Shown one piece after another: positions 32,207-43,704 of a stretch of 64,000 nucleotides of DNA. The stretch comes from Branchipolynoe longqiensis. Its lineage: Eukaryota; Annelida; Polychaeta; Phyllodocida; Polynoidae. The DNA lies in the NCBI GenBank assembly GCA_030323885.1, contig CM059186.1, positions 147,189,810-147,253,809 of the forward strand. Reading direction: 5' to 3'. The notes beneath the pieces are model-generated. The model was not told where the DNA came from and searched no databases. It saw nothing but the letters and a program-made list of their open reading frames with translations. Within the stretch, counting starts at the first letter, position 1. The number at the start of each line of letters is the position of its first letter. Position numbers and translations under genes: made by a program.

Positions 32207-33506
32207 ATGGAGCGACCAACAAAATGCATGGCTAGACTTCTTTTCGTATTTATCGGATCACGCTTACCTAATACACATGCATTCGCATAGTGCGTATATG
32301 AAATCTTAACTTAATATAGCATGCACCCGTGTATGCATTCAGTGTACGCTCAACCTCACACGAATTAAGAAACATACACTAGTTTGGCGGTTTGAAGTTT
32401 TGTTGAGCTTCGTGGACGAAACGAGTGATTTGAACTGATGATGTTTCATGCTTTATATATGAATGCGGAACTTGTAGTTCTATATTTCAACATGTTTGTA
32501 GCCTCCAGTTAATGTGTTTGATGATGTATAGGCCTATGCTTCATGCCACCGCCTATTCAGATCTATGTTGTTTATTATACAGTCTGGTCTCAAATAACGA
32601 TTCCCCAACCCAAAAGACTGTTTGAAATGATTAACTGCCAATTAACTGGTGTGGGTATGGGTGTGGGGGAGAGGGGGGGGGGGGCGAGAGTGGACAACTG
32701 TCACTTTAAATTAATACCAGGGACTCTGCTCACGATGAGCCAAAATGGCGATGTTTGAGGCTAGACTGTATGGAGCACGGGAAGCAAAAGTAGTGTCCTA
32801 CACATCCGCTTTACAATAGAAACTCCAATATAGCAGTCACGTGGGCATTATAGGACAACAGACAATGGTGGCACGCAACTATAACGACCAGAGATGAAAT
32901 ACATCAAATGGATGTGAATGGCCAGTGCACCTTTAATCTTTTCAGCTGTTGTTAATTTCATAATGTCTTAAACCTCTACTCGTTTAATGACGAAGCAGCC
33001 CTGAACGACTGGATTTGAACATACAAACCAGCATGACGTCATTACAAGGATATATATATATATAATATATATAATATATATATATATATATAATGAAGGG
33101 CCAGCATTAAGCGAATTGCTCCAAATTGGGCTCCATGCTATGGTAATCTAGTCTAGTCACTAAATCAATTAACTAAAATAGACCTTAACTGTGAACCTGG
33201 GGGCGGGAGGCCGGTTGGGGTGCCCAAAATGTTCCAAATTGGGCCCCGCAGCCCTGTGTAAAAAATGTGAAATGGTTAATATAACTTATACGTGCGGTGC
33301 CGCGTGCTTCCCGTTGAAATCCGTTTTGGATTGTGATCACGCTTTATATAGTACATGGGAGTGTTTCTCATCTGTTACTCTAGATCCTAACTTGGCATGT
33401 CAACCAACAGAATTTGACATGTATGGCCTAAACCATCTCCGCCCTGTGAGAGTAGCGTGCTAAATGGATCGCCCATCCACAGCTGTTTCACTCTTTTAAA
33501 AGTGCC
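32207..33506. other. No gene recognised
   Basis: Contains a poly-G stretch near 32670-32683 and an AT tract at 33050-33095. The frame at 33191-33463 has several Cys residues but no recognisable zinc-binding pattern, splice sites or similarity, and is not called. Confidence 0.45.
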
Positions 33507-34346
33507 CGTCTGGGCCCATATGCATGGAGCGGTGTTAGCGAGCCAAACCGTGGTTAGGGCGGGATTTCTGGTTTAGCGCCGAAAAGTCGCGATGCATGGA
33601 GCAGTGTTAGGCCAACACAGCGAGTTTAAAGTCAGAGATTCTAACACTAGCCCATAGCAGGTTTACAGCGGTGTTAGTGTTAGGTTAGGGCCAAATCTAT
33701 TCAATGCTATCATATTTAACAGAATTACATACTCAATAAGTGAAATTTCAGCAAATTAACCCTAAATTCGAATCGATATTAACGCCGCAGCTACATCGGC
33801 GGCGATATTAATATTGTCGAATCGATGAATGCAAACAAAACAAATCGCCACCACCGCCGCCAAATCGGCTGCGATATATTAGAGCCAAATCTATTCAATG
33901 CTATCATATTTAATAGAATTACATACTCAATAAGTGAAATTTCAGCAAATTAACCCTAAATTCGAAGCGAAATTAACGCCGCCGCCAAATTTTGGTCAAA
34001 TTAAACCAATAATCAAACTGATATTAACGCCGATGCCGGTTCGGCGGCGATATTGTCAAGTAGCGGTGCTCGCCAGCAACAGGCTCACCTGTAACAAGGC
34101 TGCTGGTTCCCAGCCGCCGAATCGGCGGCGATATTGTGAAATAGCGGTGCTCGCCGGCAACAGGCTCAGAGGGATTTCCCAAATCTATAAATAAATTCAC
34201 GTTTAGCTAACACAAAGCGTTTAGGCCCCCATGCATATGATGTGACATACGTCGCGATGCCCCTAATAACCGGTGATAGCTACCCTGTGTTATATGGTTA
34301 ACACCACACACCGCTAACACTTCTCCATGCATATGTCCCCTGGTGC
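33507..34346. mobile_element. Element with CATATGCATG ends and GGC/GCC tracts, copy 2
   Basis: The left end 'gggcccatatgcatggagcg' with 'gtgttagcg' and right end 'cgctaacacttctccatgca' with 'tatgtcccc' form an inverted repeat. The interior holds two direct copies of an ~190 bp block ('aaatctattcaatgctatca', 'attaaccctaaattcga') followed by 'cggcggcgatatt' motifs. It is a longer relative of 31646-32206 with an internal duplication. Confidence 0.75.
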
Positions 34347-34463
34347 CCCCACCCCGACCCCGACCCCAACCCCTATCCAACTAGTGACTCCCCAATGCCT
34401 ATAACATTGGCGTCAGTGAAATAATGTTAACCATATTTAGTACATGCATATTGATCAGTGGCA

Positions 34464-34570
34464 CATATATATATAGCTACATATATACATACATATATAT
34501 ATATATATACACATATATACTTTACACACATATAAATGATATACACATATATGTATATATACATGTATGC
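34464..34570. repeat. AT/ACAT-rich microsatellite
   Basis: Interrupted (TA)n and ACATATAT units. Confidence 0.9.
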
Positions 34571-34941
34571 ATAAACGAATATTAAACATCCCCACACTCG
34601 CAGACACACAAATGGAGATCCGAGGTATGAACTATATAATATGTCCTACTTTTAAAGACACGGACATTAGAGAAACGCACACCATTCTGTAACCATAAAG
34701 GCAATACTCGGACGTCGTGAAGTCCATTGGTACTCAAGTAACTCGCGGTATGTAGTGCTGTCACTGTCAGTGCTGATCTGGAAACCCAAGGTAAGTCATG
34801 GGCATAATGTCAACTTGGACTTGTTATTGGACATGGCTATTGTGAACCAATTTAATTATTGCCACCACCACCCTCACATGCATACACGCAATTAAATGTA
34901 TGTATATATATTATATATTTATATATATATATTTGAATATA

Positions 34942-35133
34942 CAGTAAAACCTATCTAAATCACCGACTATGCGACCAACTTTGAATGGTCGATTTAGGGA
35001 GGTGGTCGATTTAGGGAGTATTTTTTAATAATTAAAATGCTATTATATGAGTGATCGTTTGGGACCCAAATAAAGCGATCGATATAGGGGAGTGGTCGAT
35101 CTGAGGAGGTGGTCGGTTAGAGAGATTTTACTG
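34942..35133. mobile_element. pogo-like MITE flanked by TA, copy 1
   Basis: The termini 'cagtaaaacctatctaaat' and '...ggttagagagattttactg' are inverted repeats, and the unit is flanked by TA on both sides, the target of Tc1/mariner and pogo transposases. The interior signature 'gggacccaaataaagcgatc', 'gatatagggga' is shared with 55652-55828 and, inverted, 56309-56486. Confidence 0.82.
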
Positions 35134-35159
35134 TATGTGCATGTACACATTTGTGTGTA

Positions 35160-35335
35160 TATGAAGTATATATACATGCACACATACATATGAATATATG
35201 CATATACATATATCTGTACATGAATATATATATATATATATATATATATACTCGCATAGCTACATATACATACCCGTACATATGAATATATAGTATATGT
35301 ACATATTATGTAGTATATAAAAAATATATATACGC
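35160..35335. repeat. (TA)/(CATA)-rich simple repeats
   Basis: Long interrupted ATAT/CATA stretch with a pure (TA)n core near 35228-35250. Confidence 0.9.
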
Positions 35336-36720
35336 ATAGTCAGTTTGACAAGTGATTTAATTATATCAACTTAAAAAGAACCGATAATGCATGAACGTGG
35401 GTAGGTTGACAGTTATGTGTGGGGGGGGGGGGCTTTGTATAAATAAACCTGTGTTGTGGTGGTATAAAATAACTGGCATGTCCTGTTCTAAATTCACAAC
35501 TCACGCTGACATATATCATGCAGTTTGATTCAGTTACCATTTGTGGACACCTCACATACACTAGTTCCCACAACATTCTAGTTTAGAAACGATCATATTG
35601 CAGCTTTTTTTCTTCTTTTCTTTGCCACTGAGATACTTCTGTTACTTCTGAGACACTGCCAACAAACAGTAATCATCAATACTGGCAGGATCTGTAGATC
35701 AACAAGACATTTCATTGGCCTCTCTCTCTCCTGGTTATCAACAACAGTAATGATCACGTCACTATACTAACCTGACAACCCCTGTACTGGCACTGATCAG
35801 TGATGGTGTGTCCAGTAGGACAGTGTCTGGTGTAATTGCTCGTAAACCAACCTTAGATCTAAGGAGCTATTTATACCAGAGCATTCCACATTGTCAAAAG
35901 TAACCAACTGCACTAAAATTGTGTCGATATACATGTAATATGTATTTGTATTTTTTTAGCCAGTTCAATTTATGGTAATTAAATAATAAATAAAAAGATA
36001 TTAGCGCCTGACAAAAGGGTTTTGGGCAAGGGCCTTTGTTATAGAATACTACTACAGTGAATGCCACTATCTCCCAATTTGCACTCTTTGTCTCAGATTG
36101 AGATTGAATATTTCAGACCAATTAAATTGGCTCTGGTGATTTTGAACGGCACTGAAACCATTCGACCAACAATACAGCACCCGAGAGAAAAACATAACAC
36201 GTTTATATATAATTTATATCCACATTCAGGATATAACAGAAATTTCTTACGTCGATCTGTTCTTTTCCAGCTAAACATGAACATACATGACATCAAATAT
36301 GGCCGGTTTATTCTAGAATTATCATCACCATCACCATCACTGGCTTCTTATCTACAATAAGCAGCCTCAGCGCCTATATTAACACAACGGTGAGCCAGAA
36401 TTTGTGCTGCAAATCCACCTTGTTCTACTAGTCATAAAACATACTGACCAGTATAGTTTACAGTTGAAACAAACCTATCTACCTCTGCACATTTATCGCC
36501 GCTCCACTTCCACACGTGCAATGTATATATATATGTATATACATATATATATATAATATATATATATATATAATATATACATATATATATGTATAATATA
36601 TATATAATATATATATATAATAATATATATGTATATATACGCACTTAAGATCATAGATGCCCCATTTAGCAAAGTTACCACCAGCATTATGCAAGCTTTG
36701 AAATCGGTGGTCAATACGGT
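35336..36720. other. No gene recognised; AT repeat at its end
   Basis: No exon found. A poly-G run lies near 35421-35432. A long (TA)n-like block lies at 36522-36640. A short 'atcaccatcaccatcac' run lies near 36323-36340. Confidence 0.5.
36522..36640. repeat. (TA)n / TATAATATAT microsatellite
   Basis: Interrupted TA repeat; three overlapping Tyr-Ile frames on the - strand are artefacts of it. Confidence 0.95.
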
Positions 36721-37181
36721 TATTCCAAGTTCCGCTGGTCCCTCAGGAAGGACTGAGGCTGTGACCCAGCATGCTGGGTCGCAGCTTCAGCTTATACACA
36801 GGAAGTTGGGGGGTTGGTGTCACTCCCGGCCTTATCCTTCCCTATAAGCCTTAGATCTCTACTTTTAAACTCATGTTTCCTGGTGGATTCTTGCCATACA
36901 TTTGTTTCAAATGTAGATTGTAGTGGGAATTATACTAGCAAATATTTTTAAATTAGAGTGAGTGTGAGTGACTTGGGAGGTTACGCCATGTTGGCAACTA
37001 TGACCATATTCTTAGTTTGAATTAGATTAAAAAAATACCAATTCATTAATGTGTATTCAAGCCTACACCCCCTTTGCCACTCACACACACACAAACTTCC
37101 AACATGTAAGCTGAGGCTGCGACCTGGTATGCTGGGTCGCAGCAATCAGTCCATCCTGTGGGACCGGCGGAACTCGGAATA
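36721..37181. mobile_element. Element with ~75 bp palindrome-bearing ends, copy 2
   Basis: The left arm 36721-36795 ('tattccaagttccgctggtc', 'ctcaggaaggactgaggctg') and right arm about 37107-37181 are reverse complements at roughly 85-90%. Each arm contains a palindrome; in the left arm 'gacccagcatgctgggtc' is perfect. Same family as 16428-16866. No coding content between the arms. Confidence 0.82.
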
Positions 37182-37978
37182 CCCGTATAGAGGGAGTGCA
37201 TGTGACGTCATCACTCAGCAGTCAGCGGTCAGCCATCTTGGATTACGAGCACCCTCCCTAGCCATGTTGTGAATGCATGTAGATGCAGTAAAACAGAGTT
37301 TTATTGTGTTCTGGGAAGTTCTGGTCAGTTTACATCGAATGTGTTTACTTACAGCACTTTAGCAACAGCGTCTCAGGCCAAACTGCTCAAAACAGTGACA
37401 CATAAACCAACAAATCAGTAGTAAATAAGCACAGTGTAGGCAGTTGTAAGCCTTCTGTATGTAATCCAATATGGCCACCGAAAGTTGTCTTGTGACGTCA
37501 TTACACCCCCTCTATTGTGTTGCTGCACTAGGCACATACATGTGTGTATAGTTATATGAACGTGAAGTTTTCTTTTGTCAGGCTAAACCCGGAACCTCAT
37601 CGTGAAGTTGAAATGGAAAATCATGAGGCTGCTGAGGACCTCTGAGCTAGATGAGTGTGATGGTCATGCATGGTCGTGTACCATGTTTCAAGCGTAAACA
37701 TGAAAGTATATCACCGAAGGCGAAGTACGCAGCAGTGTGGCGCGACAGAACATTATTGTGGCAGCTCACTCTATCCTTGTCAGTCTTTGCTATAAAAAAA
37801 AAAGAATATTAAGACAAATTTAATCAATCTTTAACAAATTAAAATTTAAAAAGTTTCGGAGTTTTTACACTATGCACGCATACATTTCTTTCATATGTGC
37901 AGTCATATCTTCCCTCCATATACTGTAGTGTCGTAAAATACTGGTCACCCTCCCTGGATCCTTTTATTCCATTTGACT

Positions 37979-38341
37979 TTAAAGTTGCATAGTCCGATGG
38001 TTTTGAGTTTCTGTCATCGTTCTGGGGTAAATATATTAAATTGATTGTTATGATCTGCCTTACATTAGTTTGAAGTAAATTTGATTTTAAATTGTTAACT
38101 TTTGAGATAATTTGAAGTGCAAACATGTCAAATTAATTTAGGAAAGTACGCCAAAGCTCGGACACGATAGGCTTCAGCAGTAACTTTCTATTAAATTGAT
38201 TCAGTATGATGCCCTTCTATGTGGTAGCAAATGTTTAATAACTTTACTGCATCAGTATCTAAGTTTGATATGGAGGATCAAATCTAGGTAAGTGTCTTAG
38301 TTTTGAAAATGTGATGCTCTATCGGATTATGCAGCTTTAAT
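37979..38341 (+). mobile_element. 'GCATAGTCCGATG' inverted-repeat element, full copy
   Basis: Starts 'ttaaagttgcatagtccgat' and ends 'atcggattatgcagctttaa'. At its centre the text 'gattgttatgatctgcctta' is the uninterrupted form of the site where the Ngaro-type element inserted at 18478/24044. Confidence 0.87.
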
Positions 38342-38459
38342 TTATCCGTATTAAAGTGTTCTATGGCCTACCATGGTGACTAGAGTCCTGATGAGAAGGG
38401 TCAGTTTGAAATCAACCTGTACATTCCCAATCGCCAGTTGTCACATCTGGTTTGTGTAT

Positions 38460-38710
38460 GTGTGGGTTTTTTTGTTGTACATTAGTTGATTAAATGGGTG
38501 AAATTTCAATCACATACAATTGGCCGTCCTCATTCCTCTGCTCCTTGTCTTATCCTAGTAATGCCAAATGCCAGGCTAGGTAGCGACAAGTAGACCTATC
38601 AGTTTTTTAAAGTAATTGATTTGACTCAGCCAGGGTTCGAACTAGGGGGTTCTAACCCCATGACCTCCCAAAGCGGGAGGTGGGCTCTCAACTCATTCGG
38701 CCCTCCCGCT
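38460..38710 (-). mobile_element. SINE, same head, tail type B
   Basis: Reverse-complement copy with head text 'cagggttcgaactag' and 'ctcattcggcc' and body 'gaatgccaaatgccaggc'-like text. The tail differs from type A: 'tacattagttgattaaatgg', 'tgaaatttcaatcacatac', 'aattggccgtcctcattcc'. The same tail occurs at 42345-42500, 53905-54130 and 41715-41775. Confidence 0.8.
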
Positions 38711-39109
38711 TGGTTTATATATTTACTCTTCATGGTATGTTACAGGGGGAATGCATGTGTTGATGATAATGAAAGGTGTTTTGTGTGAAATTTCAACAAT
38801 AGGAACTCAATAATACAGACGTCCCCAGGCATCTCACACAAGTGGAGGTGCAAACTAAGGCGTGACACCAGGGCATTAGGATGTGTAGGACACATCGAAT
38901 ATGTTTAGTAAATGTGCATAATATACACGTCTGTTAAACGTCATCATCAGAAATACCACAAACTTCAAATGCAATGTTGGTCGATGGTGGATGAAAAGTG
39001 GTTGGGTGGGTGTGGAATTTCTGCATCCTCAGACTCAGAGCTCACTGCACGTTCGGAGTGCTGGTGTGAGTAGTGGCGACTGCATGGAACACGTGTCGCC
39101 CCGCCTCCC

Positions 39110-39440
39110 TTAAAGCTGCATAGTCCGATGAAAGCGTTAAATCTTTTCAACCAAAATACTTATCTAGATTTGATCTTGCATCTCCAAGTTAGACAGTGGT
39201 GCACTTATTAAAGTGTCTGTTGTTGCAATTTAATATAAGCTATTACTACTGAAGTATAGTTTTTTATATGCATGCCAGAATTAATGTGGCATGTTTGCAC
39301 TTAAAATAGCTCCAAAGTTATCCACTTCAAATAAAAGTTACTTTAAGCTAAAGTAAGGTAAGTTTATAACTATCAACCTAATAATATATTGCATCTTTAC
39401 AAAAGAAAAGACAGAAACCATCGGACTATGTACCTTTGAG
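39110..39440 (-). mobile_element. 'GCATAGTCCGATG' inverted-repeat element, full copy
   Basis: Ends 'ttaaagctgcatagtccgat' and 'catcggactatgtacctttg'. Its interior runs opposite to the 37979 copy ('tacttatctagatttgatct' first). Confidence 0.83.
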
Positions 39441-41185
39441 GTGTGATCTCAACAAACTGGTGATGTGGTGTAATGGGTGACTGCTCGTCACACCATATAC
39501 ACACACCCTTCACACTCTTCTTGATATTTTACACGCATTACATATATACACATTGGTATTGCATACCACCCAGTGCTTAGTTATTTACAGAGGCTATTGG
39601 CGATTTGTTGTAAACCTAGATGATGTGGTATTTTGCGACACCAAAGTATACAAATGAGCCTGTCTCAAAAGGTGCTAACTCTTCGTTTTTTTGTCCATTG
39701 TAACGATTGACACAAAACAGCACAGAAACGGTTACACTGAAAACACAAGGACATTTGCTTCAAATCAATCTGTATTCTATTGGGATTATGAAACACCATG
39801 TAAAAAACAAATCAGTTTATCCTGAGAAAATGCGTAAGTAGATAGTATGTTGATCGTTACAATGGACAAAGTTTTGTCCCATATGGACAGTCTCAAATAC
39901 ATAATGCCTATATGATTGTTCTTCTAACGGGGACTTAAACTGGTACTTAGTTGATTCAGCTACAGAAGGATGCATTGATTGCAAGTGACTTTCTCCGATT
40001 TCCCAAATGCTGTCACTTGTTATTCACTCATCTAACTCCTATCTTATTGTAGACATTGTAAATAAATGTCTGGTGAAGTGTTGCCTTTCATTAGACTGTG
40101 GTGTCTCTATTGGATTTGGCTTGTTGTGATCATGAGTATGTGTATGTAAAGATTCGATAAAAACGCTTAGTGAATTCTTAGCAATGGTAATCCAGTCATA
40201 GATACGGCAAATAGCACAATGGTTCATGTCATAATAATGCTGTTTGGGTGTAGGTTATACACAATCCCAAATGTTATAAAGAAACGATTTAAAAGTTGGG
40301 AAAAAAAGAACAAAAATTAATGTCTTTTCTTTTTAAACTACACCTATATCTACTGTAGCCGTGGACAAGATCTCTCCTGTCTCTACCAGCAGCACTGCTT
40401 TTCCACCCCGTGTCATTGCTTAGCATTGGATCCAATGGTGGTTTCCACTGCCTAGGTTTTATTTATCATGAAAAAAAACTCACAAGCGGAAAACTTTAAT
40501 AGCCCAATAGGCCTACTACTAATTACCTTAGTGCATGGCAATTGCAATTACCGGCGGGATGGACAATGCTACGATCGATAAGAGTTGGTTCTTACCTAAG
40601 GTATGCCATCGTCTTTGGTATAAATTAATTCCTTAGAAAACAGTTCTTTTCTTCGTCCAAAAAGAGAACAAGTGTGAAAATAATACCTCAATAGAGGATC
40701 GATTTCTGAGGTCTGTTTTCTTTTCTTCTTTTTAATTCTACCAGCAGCCATTTTTCAACATTTACAGCTTCGGGGAAACGAAACTATTTAAGGTTTCAAG
40801 TAAAGAAAAGAAAAAGAACAAAACAAGAACAAAACAAAAAAGAAGCAAACGTACATTCCTCGGATAAAACCCCTATCCACATATATATAACTTCTTCACT
40901 AAGCACAATTAGGGCCACTGGTCGGAAGAATAAGAATATATATATAATATATAGTTAAAAGAAAAGTAATGATGATAACCATAATGATAGGATACCATGA
41001 TTATTCCATTCAATAATAATAACAACAAAAAAGAACTAATCAATATTTTGCATCAGCTATAATAATTATAATAGTAATAATATGCCAGGGTTTGTTCGAG
41101 ATTCTCACCAACACCATTTAGCACTCACAGTTCCACCAGGGTTTAAATGAATGACCACCCACAGCAGTTGTTAACAGCAGTAAAA
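39441..41185. other. No coding exon recognised; possible 3' UTR near its end
   Basis: On the - strand this lies downstream of the potassium-channel subunit stop codon, so the part next to 41186 would be its 3' UTR. No clear poly(A) signal could be assigned. No repeat family was recognised. Confidence 0.4.
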
Positions 41186-41626
41186 CTACGCCTCCTCCCT
41201 ACTCTCGTCCACTAGCGGGACTTGCGAGGCCCCATCCCCGGCGCCGCTGCCGGCGGCGCCGTGTGTTGACGGGACTTCAGTGATGACGATGCCGGCGGGC
41301 GTCAGATCGGCCGCCACCAACGGGTTGGCCGCCGCCTCCGCCTTGATATCATCGGGCGGCTTGGTGTGACAGACGTACGTGCAACCGCACACGTGGTAGA
41401 TTAGCAAAAAGCCCAAGGCACAAAGAAGCACCGCCCCGCCCGGCCACAGCAGGGAGCACAACGGAAATGGCGCCACAGCGTCCGGCTTGCGGATGACGTT
41501 GGTGGCGTCGGCGGGGTCGTACAGGCAGGGGACCTGCAGTCCCAGGGCCCCGTGGTCGCGGTCGTAGTCCAGCACGCGCTGCTTGTTCTTGAGCGCATCC
41601 TTCTGGCAGAACGGCGTGTAGGTACA
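41186..41626 (-). CDS. KCNMB-like BK channel beta subunit, last coding exon
   Basis: The third exon runs from an acceptor (ttttgttggacag before 41626) to the stop TAG at 41188-41186, 146 codons. It begins with CTYTPFC, matching the CxYxPxC motif at the end of the extracellular loop of BK beta subunits. It continues to a Cys-containing CLYDP stretch and then the second membrane span, PLCSLLWPGGAVLLCALGFL followed by LIYHV; vertebrate members have a similar 'C.LWP....' start to this span. The remaining ~60 residues form a cytoplasmic tail rich in Ala, Pro and Asp/Glu, longer than in typical vertebrate beta subunits. The exon starts in phase 0, matching the phase 0 end of the exon at 43704-43481. 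The loop caps the outside of the Slo1 pore and modulates gating. Confidence 0.85.
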   Translation of the reverse strand, partial: CTYTPFCQKDALKNKQRVLDYDRDHGALGLQVPCLYDPADATNVIRKPDAVAPFPLCSLLWPGGAVLLCALGFLLIYHVCGCTYVCHTKPPDDIKAEAAANPLVAADLTPAGIVITEVPSTHGAAGSGAGDGASQVPLVDESREEA

Positions 41627-41665
41627 CTGTCCAACAAAAAACACAGCAGCTATATTACTCTATCC

Positions 41666-41712
41666 GATATAGCGAATGGTAGACAGGAAGTGTGAACACT
41701 TATTTGTCTCTC
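41666..41712. repeat. 47 bp block shared exactly with 61953-61999
   Basis: 'gatatagcgaatggtagaca' to 'acacttatttgtctctc' is identical, base for base, at 61953-61999, 20 kb away. Here it lies 40 bp upstream of the last KCNMB-like exon's acceptor (within the intron). It contains a small hairpin (aagtgt/acactt). Confidence 0.85.
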
Positions 41713-41714
41713 TT

Positions 41715-41775
41715 TTTGTTTTTTTGGTACATTAGTTGTCCCAAGCAGGGGAAATCCCAGTCACAGATGACTGGG
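41715..41775 (-). mobile_element. SINE tail type B only
   Basis: 'ttttttggtacattagttgt', 'agcaggggaaat', 'tcttccccactcc' is the type B tail in the same orientation as 53905-54130. The expected body does not follow; different text about 'cccgagcctacac' does. Confidence 0.6.
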
Positions 41776-42344
41776 TCTTCCCCACTCCACTGCTGGTCGA
41801 TAGAAAGCCCGAGCCTACACTTTTACCGACCCAAGGGATTTTTAACCTCCCACACCACATAGACATGGTATGAGAGCAACCGGCCTTTGATGACGTTGTA
41901 AGTTATACACAGCGGTGGAAATCCAAATTGGCAGAGCTGGGGGCAACTGGCTACTGATTTTTTTTTTTTTAATTCTCCAAATTTACATTCCAGTTGAAAA
42001 ATATCTTACTTTCAGCACCGAGGCACTGGTCTTCCGGCCTTAATAATGATGGTGCATATGAACTATTTATGAATGGGATGATGAGATGGTATGACCAATA
42101 TAGACCCGACCCCCCCCCCCCCCAATAGCCGATGTTTACTTTTTGTGCTGGGAGGGGGGGGGGGGTCGCTAAACAAACAAACAGAACAATATAGACAATA
42201 ACAGGTTGAAATCAGGCATTACAAATATTATGGGGATATTATTTTGTACATGTAGACTGGAGAATAGCCATTTACATTTTAGACTCTATCATTGATTTTC
42301 TTATCATACCTGGTAGGCTATAATGTAAGCCTGCATTTGTACGC

Positions 42345-42500
42345 TGTCAGGAAGGCAACAGTGACTTAAAAAGTGATACTTGTTACTAGATAGCCTGGCA
42401 TTCGGCATTACTAGGATAAGGCAAGAAGCAGTGGAATGAGGAAGACCAATTGTCCACGATCTAGAATTGCCCCTGCTTGAATGTTTTCAGCATGCGTGTT
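42345..42500 (+). mobile_element. SINE fragment, tail type B
   Basis: Body 'tacttgttactagatagcct', 'ggcattcggcattactagga', then the type B tail in forward orientation ('gtggaatgaggaagaccaat', 'tgcccctgcttgaa'). The head is degraded. It lies in the intron between the second and third KCNMB-like exons. Confidence 0.75.
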
Positions 42501-42777
42501 TTGCAATTATATATATGAGCAGGAAGTTAGAAAAATATTTAAAACTATATGGACTAGGCCCACTCTGCTGAAGTTTCCCGAGAGTTGGCTTATGCAATGA
42601 CACCATCAATATCAGTGCAAAGAGCCAGATGTACATTTTGTGAACTAATTATAATTTCAAGGGGAATTGTGTCAAGGGTATTACGCTATCGTAGTAGGTC
42701 GTAGGATTTAATAGAGAACCCCTCCTTTCTAAGTCTATGATGTGCGATCTGATTGGCTATGATCATTTGGTAAGTTT

Positions 42778-42885
42778 AATTATACAATCCGATGAAAGCA
42801 TTTTATTTTTCATAAACTAAAACACTTACTTAGGTTCGATCCTACGTGTTTAACTTAGATATGGTGCACTCATATGGGGTGTTTC
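42778..42885 (-). mobile_element. 'GCATAGTCCGATG' element fragment
   Basis: 'tacaatccgatgaaagcatt', 'aaaacacttacttaggttcg' and 'cttagatatggtgcactca' match one end of the family in the orientation of 39110-39440. The remainder is lost. Confidence 0.65.
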
Positions 42886-43061
42886 CCCTTAGGAACATAA
42901 ACACTCACCTCCTCCAGACATGATCTAGTTAACATAGCATTGGTGGGTTGCACTTGAGTTCAGTTTGGTAATCAGAAAAAGTGTTTTATGAGTTCATCGT
43001 GAGTTTAGAGTATATGCCATCGCCTATAATTACGAATACTGCTGGGATAGACACATAATTG

Positions 43062-43372
43062 GCCGCATGAGTTGAGTGTCCGTCTCCCGTGTTGGTAGAT
43101 CGTGGGATTCGAACCCACAGGCTCGAACCCTGGTCGAGTGAAACCAATGACTTAAACATTTATACTTGTTGGCGCTCGGCATTATGAGGATATGGCAAGG
43201 ACTGGTTGGCTCAGTGTCAGTATAATCTGACTGAGTGGGATATCAGGTCATGGTGCTGACAGCCTGGTCTCCCATTGGGGCAGCAATGGGCGTGCACTGT
43301 GACAAGTCGGTACCCATCCTGATATGACCTTCGATGTTGTCAGGACGTAAAACTCCAACAACCAACTAGACA
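43062..43372 (+). mobile_element. tRNA-derived SINE, tail type A
   Basis: A diverged head ('ggccgcatgagttgagtgtc', 'gggattcgaaccca') is followed by a nearly complete body and tail ('tgactgagtgggatatcagg', 'acccatcctgatatgacctt', 'aggacgtaaaactccaacaa'). It lies in the intron just upstream (lower coordinates) of the second KCNMB-like exon and on the opposite strand. Confidence 0.87.
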
Positions 43373-43480
43373 CATAACCGCCCCTCTTCCGGGTGGCTAA
43401 GCACACCGGGTCACAGCTTCAGTCTGCCCTCAGGAAGCAGCGGAATGGACGAATCGAGAAGCATAGTGTCCTGTACTTAC

Positions 43481-43704
43481 AGACTCGGAGACCTGTGAAT
43501 CCTTGAGCATGGTGGTGATGTTAAGTCCCTCGCTGGTAATGAACCAGACGTAGACTTTGACGCAGGGATACTGTGACGTGCAACCACTGCCGCACGAGCA
43601 AGACATTTGGTGAACGTTGTCGTACTCCTTGTCATGCGTCGTACAGTTGCTCTCTGTGTAATCAAGTGGTTTGTTGAAGGGTTGGAAGATGAGAATGGCC
43701 AGCA
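43481..43704 (-). CDS. KCNMB-like BK channel beta subunit, middle exon
   Basis: A 224 bp exon with acceptor ttttatctacag before 43704 and donor GAGTCT/GTAAGTAC after 43481. It begins two bases into a codon, matching the phase 1 end of the exon at 46879-46666, and ends in phase 0. It encodes the outer half of the first membrane span (LAILIFQPFNKPLDY) and the first part of the extracellular loop. The loop includes ESNCTTHDK (an N-glycosylation sequon), a cysteine cluster SCSCGSGCTSQYPC and the diagnostic TSQYPCVKVYVWF. The SQYPC.QVYV-type block is the hallmark of KCNMB proteins, especially the beta4-like branch. Nothing else known to me carries this pattern. The protein would sit in the plasma membrane with Slo1. 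Confidence 0.88.

Noticed and set aside
33191..33463. Small Cys-rich protein
   Set aside because: No signal peptide, no regular cysteine spacing, no splice borders and no recognised family.
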